A program made the position numbers and the translations under genes. The notes under the pieces were generated by a model. That model did no database searches, was not told where the DNA came from, and saw only the letters and a list, made by a program, of their open reading frames with translations. From JAFGKM01 sp964403465 (lineage in GTDB: Bacteria > Ratteibacteria > UBA8468 > B48-G9 > JAFGKM01), in NCBI GenBank assembly GCA_964403465.1, contig CAYOFY010000076.1, positions 1 through 7,263 of the forward strand: 7,263 bases of DNA, given 5' to 3'. Position 1 is the stretch's first letter. Every line of letters starts with the position of its first letter. Positions 1-6,014 of this stretch are shown in pieces.

Positions 1-1083
1 ATGGAATATAAACGGGATTTTGAGGAGTTGAAGCCATACTACGAGGCATTCTGGAACTGCGGGGTTCTTGACAGGGTTGCAGTCTCCGTTTACGCGCCTA
101 AAAGCGGAGACAGGAGCAGATGGACAGACTGGTCTAAACCTTCTTTTGTCGCCGGTGAACCGCCGGAAAAGATACTGGATTTCTTTGAAAAGGATATAGG
201 GTGTGGTTATTGCGGAGGCCTGGCAGTTCCTTATTTCTGGCCCAACTTCGGCCCGGATGTCTTTTCGGCTTTCCTCGGCGTCGGCATGAACTATTCTTCT
301 GATTCTGACTCTACGTCCTGGGCAGACTGGTCCGAGCCGTTCCTTAAAGACTATAGCTGTCTGAATGGCTTGCATATATCCGACGAAAATCCTCTGTACA
401 GGAAGAACATGGAATTGTTGAGACTTGCCGCCGAGAGGGGAAAAAACAGGTATCTTGTTGGGGTCACTGACCTGCATGCCGGCTTTGACTCGCTTGCCGT
501 TTTGAGGGGCGGTCCGGACAGGGCGGTGCTGGACCTGGTGGATAACCCGGATGGCGTCAGGGATGCGATGAGAGTGCTTTTCAATGCCTGGCGCAAGATT
601 TACGCGGATTACTACTCGGTTGTCAGGGACATACAGCCGGGGACCAACACGTGGATTTCCATATTTGCGCCCGGAAAGATGTATCCGGTGCAGAACGACT
701 TTTCATGCCTGGTTTCTCCGGGTATGTACCGCGGGTTTTTCCTTGAAGAACTTCTTGCGGAGATAGAATACCTTGACTATTCAATCTATCACCTGGACGG
801 AGTTGAGGCGCTGCAGCACCTTGACATCCTCCTGGAAATCCCGCGCCTGAACGCGATACAGTGGGTGTCAGGGGCTCGTTTCGGGGAATCGGGAATTGCA
901 AGATGGTTCTCTCTCTATAAGAAGATTCAGGAGAAGAAAAAAGCGATTATTGTTTATGCCAGGATTGAAGAGATAGACCTGGTTCTGGAGAATCTCAGGC
1001 CGGAGGGACTCTTGATTTCCACCAGCGCGGATTCGGTAGAAGAGGCAGACGCGGTGCTCAAAAAACTCGGATGGAAAAGATGA
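1..1083 (+). CDS. UroD-like TIM-barrel protein (uroporphyrinogen decarboxylase / corrinoid methyltransferase superfamily)
   Basis: A 360-residue protein of the uroporphyrinogen decarboxylase fold. The recognisable blocks are a Gly/Cys-rich stretch GCGYCGG (67-73), PYFWPNFGPD (77-86), and near the C-terminus YHLDG (263-267) running into HLD, LLEIP and AIQWVSG, then a final strand GLLIST. These blocks are typical of the large UroD-like group annotated as uroporphyrinogen decarboxylase or methyltransferase in environmental genomes. The N-terminal Arg-rich substrate signature of true HemE is not visible, so heme synthesis is unlikely. Members of this superfamily include MtaA/CmuA-type methyl transfer enzymes, but the substrate here is unknown. 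The ATG is at base 1, and the N-terminus fits the usual family opening, but no upstream sequence is available to test the start or see a ribosome site. The 3' end overlaps cysS, suggesting translational coupling. Fold assignment is secure; function is not. Confidence 0.8.
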   Translation: MEYKRDFEELKPYYEAFWNCGVLDRVAVSVYAPKSGDRSRWTDWSKPSFVAGEPPEKILDFFEKDIGCGYCGGLAVPYFWPNFGPDVFSAFLGVGMNYSSDSDSTSWADWSEPFLKDYSCLNGLHISDENPLYRKNMELLRLAAERGKNRYLVGVTDLHAGFDSLAVLRGGPDRAVLDLVDNPDGVRDAMRVLFNAWRKIYADYYSVVRDIQPGTNTWISIFAPGKMYPVQNDFSCLVSPGMYRGFFLEELLAEIEYLDYSIYHLDGVEALQHLDILLEIPRLNAIQWVSGARFGESGIARWFSLYKKIQEKKKAIIVYARIEEIDLVLENLRPEGLLISTSADSVEEADAVLKKLGWKR

Positions 1084-2465
1084 AATTCTATAACACATTA
1101 ACGAGGAAGAAAGAGGAATTCAAGCCCATAAAAGAAGGCGATATCGGGCTTTATACCTGCGGACCCACGGTCTACGACCTGGCGCACATCGGAAATTTCC
1201 GGGCATACATCTTTGAGGACCTCCTGCACAGGTGCCTTGAATACAGCGGTTACCGGGTAACAAGGGTGATGAATATAACCGACGTTGACGACAAGACCAT
1301 CGCCGGAAGCGAGAAGCAGGGGGTCAGCCTGAGGGAATATACTGACGGGTATCTCAAAGCATTCCTTGAAGACATGGAAACCCTCCGGCTGAAAAAGCCT
1401 GATTACCTGCCGAGGGCAACGGACCATATACCCGAAATGGTGGCCCTCGTAAAAAAACTGCTGGAGAAGGGATACGCCTACGAAAAAGACGGAGCTGTCT
1501 ATTTCAGCATATCTAAATTCCCGGCATACGGCAATCTGGCAGGGATAGACCTTTCCGGCATAAGACCGGGCGCAAGGGTTGACGTTGACGAATATGAAAA
1601 AGAGGATGCGCGCGATTTCGCACTGTGGAAGGAGGAGAAAAAAGGCGTTTTCTGGGAAACGGAACTTGGCAGGGGCAGGCCGGGCTGGCATATAGAATGC
1701 TCCGCGATGAGCATGAAGTACCTTGGCGAGAGTTTTGACATACACACCGGCGGTGTTGATAATATCTTCCCCCACCATGAGAACGAGATTGCGCAGAGCG
1801 AGGCGGCGACGGACAAAAAATTCGTGAATTACTGGATGCACTGCGCCCACCTTCTGGTCAACGGGGAGAAGATGTCCAAGTCAAAGGGCAACTTTTACAC
1901 GCTCAGGGACATATTGAACAAGGGATACAACCCTGTTGCCGTAAGATACCTTCTGCTATCCACCCATTACAGGGACCCGCTCAATTTTACAGAAAAAGCG
2001 CTCAGGCAGGCGGAGAATACCGTGAGCAATTACAATGCGTTTTACCAGTCGCTTGATTTCTGCAAATCCGGCATCGGCAGTAAAGACACAGGAGCGGAGA
2101 TACAGAAGGCACGTTCAGATTTTGCGGGCGGACTTGCCGATGACCTGAACATTTCTGCCGCTCTTGCCGGGATATTCAATCTCATAAAAGCCATGAATAT
2201 AGCCGTATCCGAAGGGGCGTTCGGGCCTGAAGATGCAGTGAAGGTGAAGGATTTCCTTGAGGAGATAGACAGTGTACTGGCAATCCTTGAGAAGGAAGAA
2301 ACAGAACTGTCCGAAGGACAGCAGAATCTCATAAAGCAGAGGGAGCAGACAAGGAAAGAAAAGAACTTTGGAAAATCGGACGAGATAAGAGAGATTTTCA
2401 GGTCACAGGGGATTCTTCTTGAGGACACCCCTTACGGAACCCGCTGGAAAACAATCAGAAAATGA
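1071..2465 (+). CDS. cysS: Cysteinyl-tRNA synthetase
   Basis: Class I aminoacyl-tRNA synthetase that activates cysteine and charges tRNA-Cys in the cytoplasm. At 464 residues it has the usual length. The HIGN signature is at 39-42 and KMSKS at 267-271. The zinc site that selects cysteine is complete: C30, C210, H235 and E239, matching the E. coli C28/C209/H234/E238 pattern. The C-terminus ends in the typical ILLEDTPYGTRW block of the anticodon-binding region. Two in-frame starts exist: ATG 1071 (13-base overlap with the upstream gene) and ATG 1080, which forms an ATGA overlap with the upstream stop and gives the common family opening MKFYNTLTRKKEEF. The second is at least as likely. No clear Shine-Dalgarno sequence precedes either, consistent with coupling to the upstream gene. 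Identity is certain; only the first three residues are in doubt. Confidence 0.97.
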   Translation: MEKMKFYNTLTRKKEEFKPIKEGDIGLYTCGPTVYDLAHIGNFRAYIFEDLLHRCLEYSGYRVTRVMNITDVDDKTIAGSEKQGVSLREYTDGYLKAFLEDMETLRLKKPDYLPRATDHIPEMVALVKKLLEKGYAYEKDGAVYFSISKFPAYGNLAGIDLSGIRPGARVDVDEYEKEDARDFALWKEEKKGVFWETELGRGRPGWHIECSAMSMKYLGESFDIHTGGVDNIFPHHENEIAQSEAATDKKFVNYWMHCAHLLVNGEKMSKSKGNFYTLRDILNKGYNPVAVRYLLLSTHYRDPLNFTEKALRQAENTVSNYNAFYQSLDFCKSGIGSKDTGAEIQKARSDFAGGLADDLNISAALAGIFNLIKAMNIAVSEGAFGPEDAVKVKDFLEEIDSVLAILEKEETELSEGQQNLIKQREQTRKEKNFGKSDEIREIFRSQGILLEDTPYGTRWKTIRK

Positions 2466-3121
2466 TACTTGCTAAGCGAGACAATATTCCCTCAATCATG
2501 TCATTGCGAGCCGTTTCTCGGCGTGGCAATCTGGCGTATTATGCCACTCCGGCATGTGTTAAGCCGGAGCCCATAACCTTTTTGTTTGTCGTTGCGAGGC
2601 GTTTTCTGCCGCGGCAATCTAATTTGGATTGCTTCGCAAAAAGCACTCGTAATGACAATACAGACTTTCCGGAAGACTCAAATAGATGTGCAGGTATTAC
2701 GCTACTGGAAATACTTGTCGTCATGGCAATAATTGCCCTGCTTGCCTCATTCGGACTTCCTGCGGGCAGGGATGCAAGGCGCCGCGCCATGGTGGTGAAA
2801 ACAGAGTCTGTTATCGGTTCCGTTGAAGCGGCGCTCTCCATGTACGGGATGGATTTCGGAGACTATCCGGCATATGAAGGCGAGGGGACCGGGGTTCTTG
2901 TGAACCTGCTTCAGGGTCCTGTTGAAAGCAGGTCATGGAAAGGGCCCTACATGAGGTTCAAGACGGAAGACCTTGACGGAAAGAGGAATATTCTTGACGC
3001 ATGGAAGACGCCACTTTCCTACAGGTATCCCCAGGCTGAACATTCAAACGTTTCCTACACGATTGTTTCAGCGGGGCCTGACAGGGAGACTGGAACCGCC
3101 GATGACATCGGCAACTGGTAA
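2462..3121 (+). CDS. GspG-like type II secretion pseudopilin with repeat-derived N-terminus (start uncertain)
   Basis: The mature part is a GspG-type major pseudopilin, the subunit of the short periplasmic pilus of type II secretion systems. The prepilin peptidase site reads AG|ITLLE, with cleavage after G78, E83 at the conserved +5 position and a hydrophobic helix ILVVMAIIALLASF. The C-terminus GPDRETGTADDIGNW matches the GspG calcium-binding loop and terminal DIGNW. From the cleavage site to the stop is 141 residues, normal for GspG. The anomaly is upstream: the frame opens at ATG 2462, overlapping the cysS stop as ATGA, and its first 78 codons translate two repeat elements (SLRAVSRRGNL, SNLDCFAKSTRNDN). 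Prepilin leaders are normally about 5-25 residues. No ATG or GTG lies in frame between 2501 and the cleavage site; a TTG lies at codon 55. ATG 2652 is one frame off. No secretion ATPase or secretin is in the window. The family call is firm; the start is not. Confidence 0.85.
   Translation: MILAKRDNIPSIMSLRAVSRRGNLAYYATPACVKPEPITFLFVVARRFLPRQSNLDCFAKSTRNDNTDFPEDSNRCAGITLLEILVVMAIIALLASFGLPAGRDARRRAMVVKTESVIGSVEAALSMYGMDFGDYPAYEGEGTGVLVNLLQGPVESRSWKGPYMRFKTEDLDGKRNILDAWKTPLSYRYPQAEHSNVSYTIVSAGPDRETGTADDIGNW
2500..2532 (+). repeat. Dispersed palindromic repeat, copy A (left half-element)
   Basis: Begins GTCATTGCGAG and ends CGTGGCAATCT, the same outer arms as copy C at 3185-3221. Between the arms sits a small hairpin, GCCG (2510-2513), loop TTTCT, CGGC (2519-2522). 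It starts 35 bases after the cysS stop. The right-hand inverted half seen in copy B is not recognisable next to this copy. Confidence 0.75.
2547..2583 (+). terminator. Hairpin followed by T-rich tract (weak terminator candidate after cysS)
   Basis: A perfect 7-base stem CTCCGGC (2547-2553) and GCCGGAG (2563-2569) encloses a 9-base loop. A TTTTT run follows at 2579-2583, but nine bases separate it from the stem, wider than in a standard intrinsic terminator. It lies between repeat copies A and B, so it may instead be part of the repeat tract. If it terminates, the pseudopilin needs its own promoter downstream. Confidence 0.3.
2588..2656 (+). repeat. Dispersed palindromic repeat, copy B (full inverted element)
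   Basis: The most complete copy. The left arm begins GTCGTTGCGAG and reaches CGGCAATCT; the right arm runs GGATTGCTTCGC to CTCGTAATGAC, an imperfect inverted copy of the left. At the centre GCAATC (2614-2619) pairs with GATTGC (2627-2632). The left arm also carries an internal GGCG/TGCC stem with a TTTTC loop, at the place where copies A and C have theirs. The element ends 36 bases before the pseudopilin cleavage-site Gly codon. Its outer end supplies the ATG at 2652. This layout recalls REP/MITE-like elements and the palindromic elements known inside Rickettsia genes; homology to either is not claimed. Confidence 0.75.
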
Positions 3122-3148
3122 TTACAGATTTGATTTCAGTGCGACTTG

Positions 3149-3163
3149 CCCCGTTCTACGGGG
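3149..3163 (+). repeat. CCCCG/CGGGG hairpin after the pseudopilin gene
   Basis: Perfect 5-base stem CCCCG, loop TTCTA, CGGGG, starting 28 bases past the pseudopilin stop. The stem and loop length match the hairpin inside repeat copy C, 47 bases downstream. No T-run follows, so it does not look like an intrinsic terminator. It may be a decayed repeat copy that lost its outer arms. Confidence 0.45.
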
Positions 3164-3184
3164 TGAATTCCATCGCCACAATTT

Positions 3185-3221
3185 GTCATTGCGAGCCCCG
3201 TATTTCGGGGCGTGGCAATCT
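3185..3221 (+). repeat. Dispersed palindromic repeat, copy C
   Basis: Outer arms GTCATTGCGAG and CGTGGCAATCT are identical to copy A. The inner hairpin is CCCCG (3196-3200), loop TATTT, CGGGG (3206-3210). It is followed by TTGTTTTTG. It fills much of the 146-base space between the pseudopilin and the metallophosphoesterase gene. Apart from this copy and the hairpin at 3149, nothing else convincing is seen in that space. Confidence 0.75.
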
Positions 3222-3267
3222 TGTTTTTGCATTTGAGCGTGAATTGAAATTGACATAAAAGCAAAAC

Positions 3268-4134
3268 ATGAAAAATATGAACAGATACTGGTGTATACTA
3301 ACGCTGTTTTCATTCTGTCTCTTTACAAGGGCATTGTATCCCTCTCCGCCTCTGCCCACGGTTATTGAGCCGCGCAAAGGTATCCACGTAGAATCATTCA
3401 CTTTCGGCGTTGTGGGAGACAGCCGGCCGACAGGTGTCTCGGGGAAACAGCCGGAGGTATTCAAAAAGATTATAGAAAAGATAGACATATCCGGGGCAGA
3501 TTTCCTGATTCATCTCGGGGACAATATATACGGGAGCAAGGACGTGAACGCGGTAAAACGGCAATATGCGGAGTACCGGGAGGTTATTGGAAAACTGAAA
3601 GTGCCCGTCCATGTCACGGTGGGCAATCACGAGATAAACGGGGTCAGGGAAAACGAGAATCTTCACAGGGAACTATTCGGCCCCCTCTACTATTCCTTCG
3701 TGTACCTGAACTGTTTTTTCATCGTCATTGACACTGAGATTGCAGGAAGCGAGGGAGCGGTAAAAGGCGAGCAGCTGTCATGGCTCAGGGGTGAACTTGA
3801 GAAGGCCAGGGGCTACAGGTATCTATTTGTCTTTCTTCACAGGCCATTGTTTTCGGTTCTCTCACCGGGGAAAAACTATGCGCACTTTTCTTCCAGGGAG
3901 GAGAGGGATTCCCTTACCTCTCTTTTCAGGGAATACAGGGTGAGTGCAATCTTTGCCGGACACGAGCATCTTTACGACAGCAGTCTGCACGACGGACTCC
4001 GCCAGGTCGTATCGGGCGGCGGAGGCGGACCTCTTCACGCTTATCCCGTAGGCGGTTTTCACCATTTCCTTCTCGTTGAAGTAACCGACAGGAAGGCCAC
4101 GGTACGGCCGGTCATTGTCACAGTGGGGAAATGA
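3268..4134 (+). CDS. Exported calcineurin-like metallophosphoesterase
   Basis: A 288-residue metallophosphoesterase that would hydrolyse a phosphate ester using a two-metal centre; the substrate is unknown. The metal motifs appear in order: GDSR (50-53), GDN (84-86), GNHE (119-122), HRP (191-193) and GHEH (231-234). The first motif has Arg where the classical form has His (DxH); this variant occurs in many family members and may alter metal binding. The N-terminus MKNMNRYW followed by a hydrophobic run (I10-F19) and TRA (20-22) looks like a Sec signal peptide, so the enzyme probably acts outside the cytoplasmic membrane. There is a Cys at 17 but no proper lipobox. A second in-frame ATG lies at 3277. 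No clear ribosome site precedes either start. The 3' end overlaps the converging kinase gene by 17 bases. Family assignment is firm; substrate is open. Confidence 0.9.
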   Translation: MKNMNRYWCILTLFSFCLFTRALYPSPPLPTVIEPRKGIHVESFTFGVVGDSRPTGVSGKQPEVFKKIIEKIDISGADFLIHLGDNIYGSKDVNAVKRQYAEYREVIGKLKVPVHVTVGNHEINGVRENENLHRELFGPLYYSFVYLNCFFIVIDTEIAGSEGAVKGEQLSWLRGELEKARGYRYLFVFLHRPLFSVLSPGKNYAHFSSREERDSLTSLFREYRVSAIFAGHEHLYDSSLHDGLRQVVSGGGGGPLHAYPVGGFHHFLLVEVTDRKATVRPVIVTVGK

Positions 4135-5113
4135 TTCTTGTCAGTTCGCTTCTCCTGCCGTCCAGGGAATCAAGCATTCTCACAAGACTCCCGTCAAGGA
4201 GGCCCGGCTTCTCTGTGTCCGGGACCTTTCTCATTGCGCGCACGCGCGCGCCGATGATAATCTCCTTGAGCGCATACGGCAGGTTCCCGGCGTCTGCGTC
4301 CGTCAGGCGGAATTCCTTCCTGTAGGCGTCAATGAAAACAACGGTGTCGGCAATATTCACTTCGCAGGGTTGAACGAGAGAGCGTATGTCGCTGCCGTCA
4401 ACAGGGGAGTTTCTTCTGAAGCAGAAATATACGATTGCCCTTGATATGTCATAGAGCGTATTCTGGAAGGATGTCCAGTCAAAGTCAAATATTCCGGCGA
4501 CAGCGCCGTTTCTGAATTTGACGTTGGCGCTTGTGTAGTCGCCGTGGACTATGCTGTGGGTCAGTTTTTCTGTACGGAAGTTCTGTATGAGTATGTCAAG
4601 CTCCCCGAGAATCCTGCTTATCATGTTGCTGTCAGTGAAACGGCCGGGAAGGTTATTGATATATTTCTCCAGTTCGCTTCTTATGAGAAGCGGGTAGAAT
4701 TCTCTTGTCCACGCTTTTTTCCCCTCGGGAGAAAAATTCTGCAAAGTTCTATGCATCCGTCCCAGCGTTGCGGCGGCGCCTTCAATCTGGTTCCTGTCAC
4801 CCGGGGAAAATTCTTCAAGGTCTTCCACAAACCTGAAAAGTTCGTAAACGGCACCTCCGTAACAACAGGTGCGTTCCCCCCGGATGGTCTTCTCGGGCGG
4901 GATTACCGGCAGTCCCTTCCCGTGCAGGAATATCATGACCGAGTGGTCAAAACGGATAACATCCGGAGGAGAAAATTCCTTCCTCCTTTCCCTAAGCAGG
5001 TATTTTCCGGCAGGTGTCTCTATGACATGCTTGGGGGAAGCGGTGCCGCCTCCCCCTGCTACAGCGGTAATCTCTTCAAGGCCGAAATCTTTCAGAACCT
5101 GCAAAATTTCCAT
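4118..5113 (-). CDS. APH-family small-molecule kinase (homoserine kinase II / CotS-like)
   Basis: A 331-residue aminoglycoside-phosphotransferase-fold kinase. The Gly-rich loop AGGGGTAS (19-26) and strand GKYLLRERR (36-44) form the N-lobe; LGRMH (117-121) is the usual helix. The catalytic loop HGDYTSAN (190-197) carries the base D192 and metal ligand N197; FDFDW (209-213) carries the second metal ligand D210. This fold includes type II homoserine kinase, CotS, SrkA and choline or sugar kinases. Homoserine or a related amino alcohol is a reasonable guess given serA upstream on the scaffold, but antibiotic resistance is not suggested by the context. The start ATG lies 12 bases after the isomerase stop, so the two are probably co-transcribed. 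No strong ribosome site is visible. The C-terminus overlaps the metallophosphoesterase tail to tail. Fold secure, substrate unknown. Confidence 0.87.
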   Translation of the reverse strand: MEILQVLKDFGLEEITAVAGGGGTASPKHVIETPAGKYLLRERRKEFSPPDVIRFDHSVMIFLHGKGLPVIPPEKTIRGERTCCYGGAVYELFRFVEDLEEFSPGDRNQIEGAAATLGRMHRTLQNFSPEGKKAWTREFYPLLIRSELEKYINNLPGRFTDSNMISRILGELDILIQNFRTEKLTHSIVHGDYTSANVKFRNGAVAGIFDFDWTSFQNTLYDISRAIVYFCFRRNSPVDGSDIRSLVQPCEVNIADTVVFIDAYRKEFRLTDADAGNLPYALKEIIIGARVRAMRKVPDTEKPGLLDGSLVRMLDSLDGRRSELTRIISPL

Positions 5114-5125
5114 GGCGCCCGCATA

Positions 5126-5899
5126 CTACTTTTTTGTTGCAATCAGGTTCAAGGCATCAAAAAGCGTCTTGTAGTATCTCAGGAAGCGGTCTCGTTCCGG
5201 GCTGTCCCCAACCTCGGCGAGGCAATACCCGTCAAATTTCATCTTCTGTAGAAGCGAAAAGAGCGTAACCCACGGGTATTCGCTGCAGAGTTCGTTTATA
5301 TGGCAGATTTCTATCTTTTTTTTGAGCATGTTGAAGTGTTTCTCTATGGAACCGGTCTCATCCAGGTCGCTCATGTTGGAATTCCAGCATACGTAGAGAT
5401 TGGGATGGTCCGCTATATCCACCATCTGTTTTATGTAAGGCGGGTGGCATGTGCCGGGGCCGTGAACCTCAAGGCGGATCTTCACCCCGTAATCCGCTGC
5501 AAAAGCGGAGACCTCTCTCAGGGACATGCCTATCTGCTCTATCGTCTTTTCCTTTGATACACCCTCAGGGAATCCGTTGGGTCTCACCTTCACTCCTTCC
5601 GCACCCGTGTCCTTCGCCAGTAGCACGAATTGTTTGGTCTCGTCTATATTCTTTTTCAGCGCTTCCCTGTCCGGGCTGTGGTATTCGCATGCGCTGCCGA
5701 GTCCAAGGAGTTTGACCGGGGAGTTCTCAAATTTCTTTTTCACGGCATCCCGCTCTTTTTTTGACAGGGAAATCTCCACCCCGTGCTTGTGCGTGGAGCG
5801 CAGTTCAAAGCCGGTATAGCCGAGAGAACTGCCTTTTTCTATTATCGTGTCAATATCCCATTCCGCCGCAATCAGATACGTCACTATGCCCAGCTTCAT
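5126..5899 (-). CDS. Sugar phosphate isomerase/epimerase-like TIM barrel (AP-endonuclease 2 superfamily)
   Basis: A 257-residue xylose-isomerase-like TIM barrel, cytoplasmic, likely to isomerise or epimerise a small sugar or sugar phosphate with a divalent metal. It opens MKLGIVTYL, has the GYTGFELRS strand (27-35), LEVHG (143-147), CWNSN (171-175), ICHINEL (198-204) and GYCLAEVG (224-231). By comparison with tagatose-epimerase-type enzymes, E144, H200 and E229 are the expected metal ligands; the position usually filled by Asp is Asn within CWNSN. That motif is, from memory, common in a subgroup of this family, so it is probably not a defect. Length is normal. The start ATG has GAGATC directly before it, too close to act as a normal ribosome site; the real upstream region lies in the gap. 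The kinase gene follows after 12 bases, suggesting linked roles. Confidence 0.87.
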   Translation of the reverse strand: MKLGIVTYLIAAEWDIDTIIEKGSSLGYTGFELRSTHKHGVEISLSKKERDAVKKKFENSPVKLLGLGSACEYHSPDREALKKNIDETKQFVLLAKDTGAEGVKVRPNGFPEGVSKEKTIEQIGMSLREVSAFAADYGVKIRLEVHGPGTCHPPYIKQMVDIADHPNLYVCWNSNMSDLDETGSIEKHFNMLKKKIEICHINELCSEYPWVTLFSLLQKMKFDGYCLAEVGDSPERDRFLRYYKTLFDALNLIATKK

Positions 5900-5905
5900 G
5901 ATCTC

Positions 5906-6005
5906 NNNNNNNNNNNNNNNNNNNNNNNNNNNNNNNNNNNNNNNNNNNNNNNNNNNNNNNNNNNNNNNNNNNNNNNNNNNNNNNNNNNNNNNNNNNNNNN
6001 NNNNN
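5906..6005. other. Assembly gap of 100 Ns
   Basis: Exactly 100 undetermined bases, the conventional size for a scaffold gap of unknown length. It separates the 3' end of serA from the 5' end of the isomerase. The true distance and content are unknown, and a gene or promoter could be hidden here. Only 9 bases of known sequence lie between the gap and the serA stop, and 6 between the gap and the isomerase ATG. Confidence 0.98.
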
Positions 6006-6014
6006 CTTTACACC

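Noticed and set aside
1098..1850. Minus-strand open frame of 250 codons opposite cysS
   Set aside because: The cysS frame has every expected motif; the antisense frame has none and is a codon-bias shadow.
2462..3121. CRISPR array as an explanation for the repeats
   Set aside because: Copies are unevenly spaced, imperfect, one carries an inverted half, and the space between copies B and C holds a gene rather than spacers.
3250..3281. Perfect TTGACA at 3250-3255 with a TATGAA 20 bases on, resembling a sigma-70 promoter for the phosphoesterase
   Set aside because: The spacing is long and the -10 would fall inside the coding sequence, placing transcription start after both ATG codons of the gene and its signal peptide.
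4231..4238. TCATTGCG resembling the start of the palindromic repeat
   Set aside because: Only eight bases match, no second arm or hairpin follows, and it sits inside a conserved coding region.
4235..4251. 17-base alternating pyrimidine-purine tract that could form Z-DNA
   Set aside because: It lies inside the kinase gene and is explained by Ala, Arg and Val codons; nothing else marks it as functional.
4544..5251. Long plus-strand open frame of 235 codons
   Set aside because: It is antisense to the kinase and isomerase genes, which have clear catalytic motifs; its own translation shows no recognisable domain.
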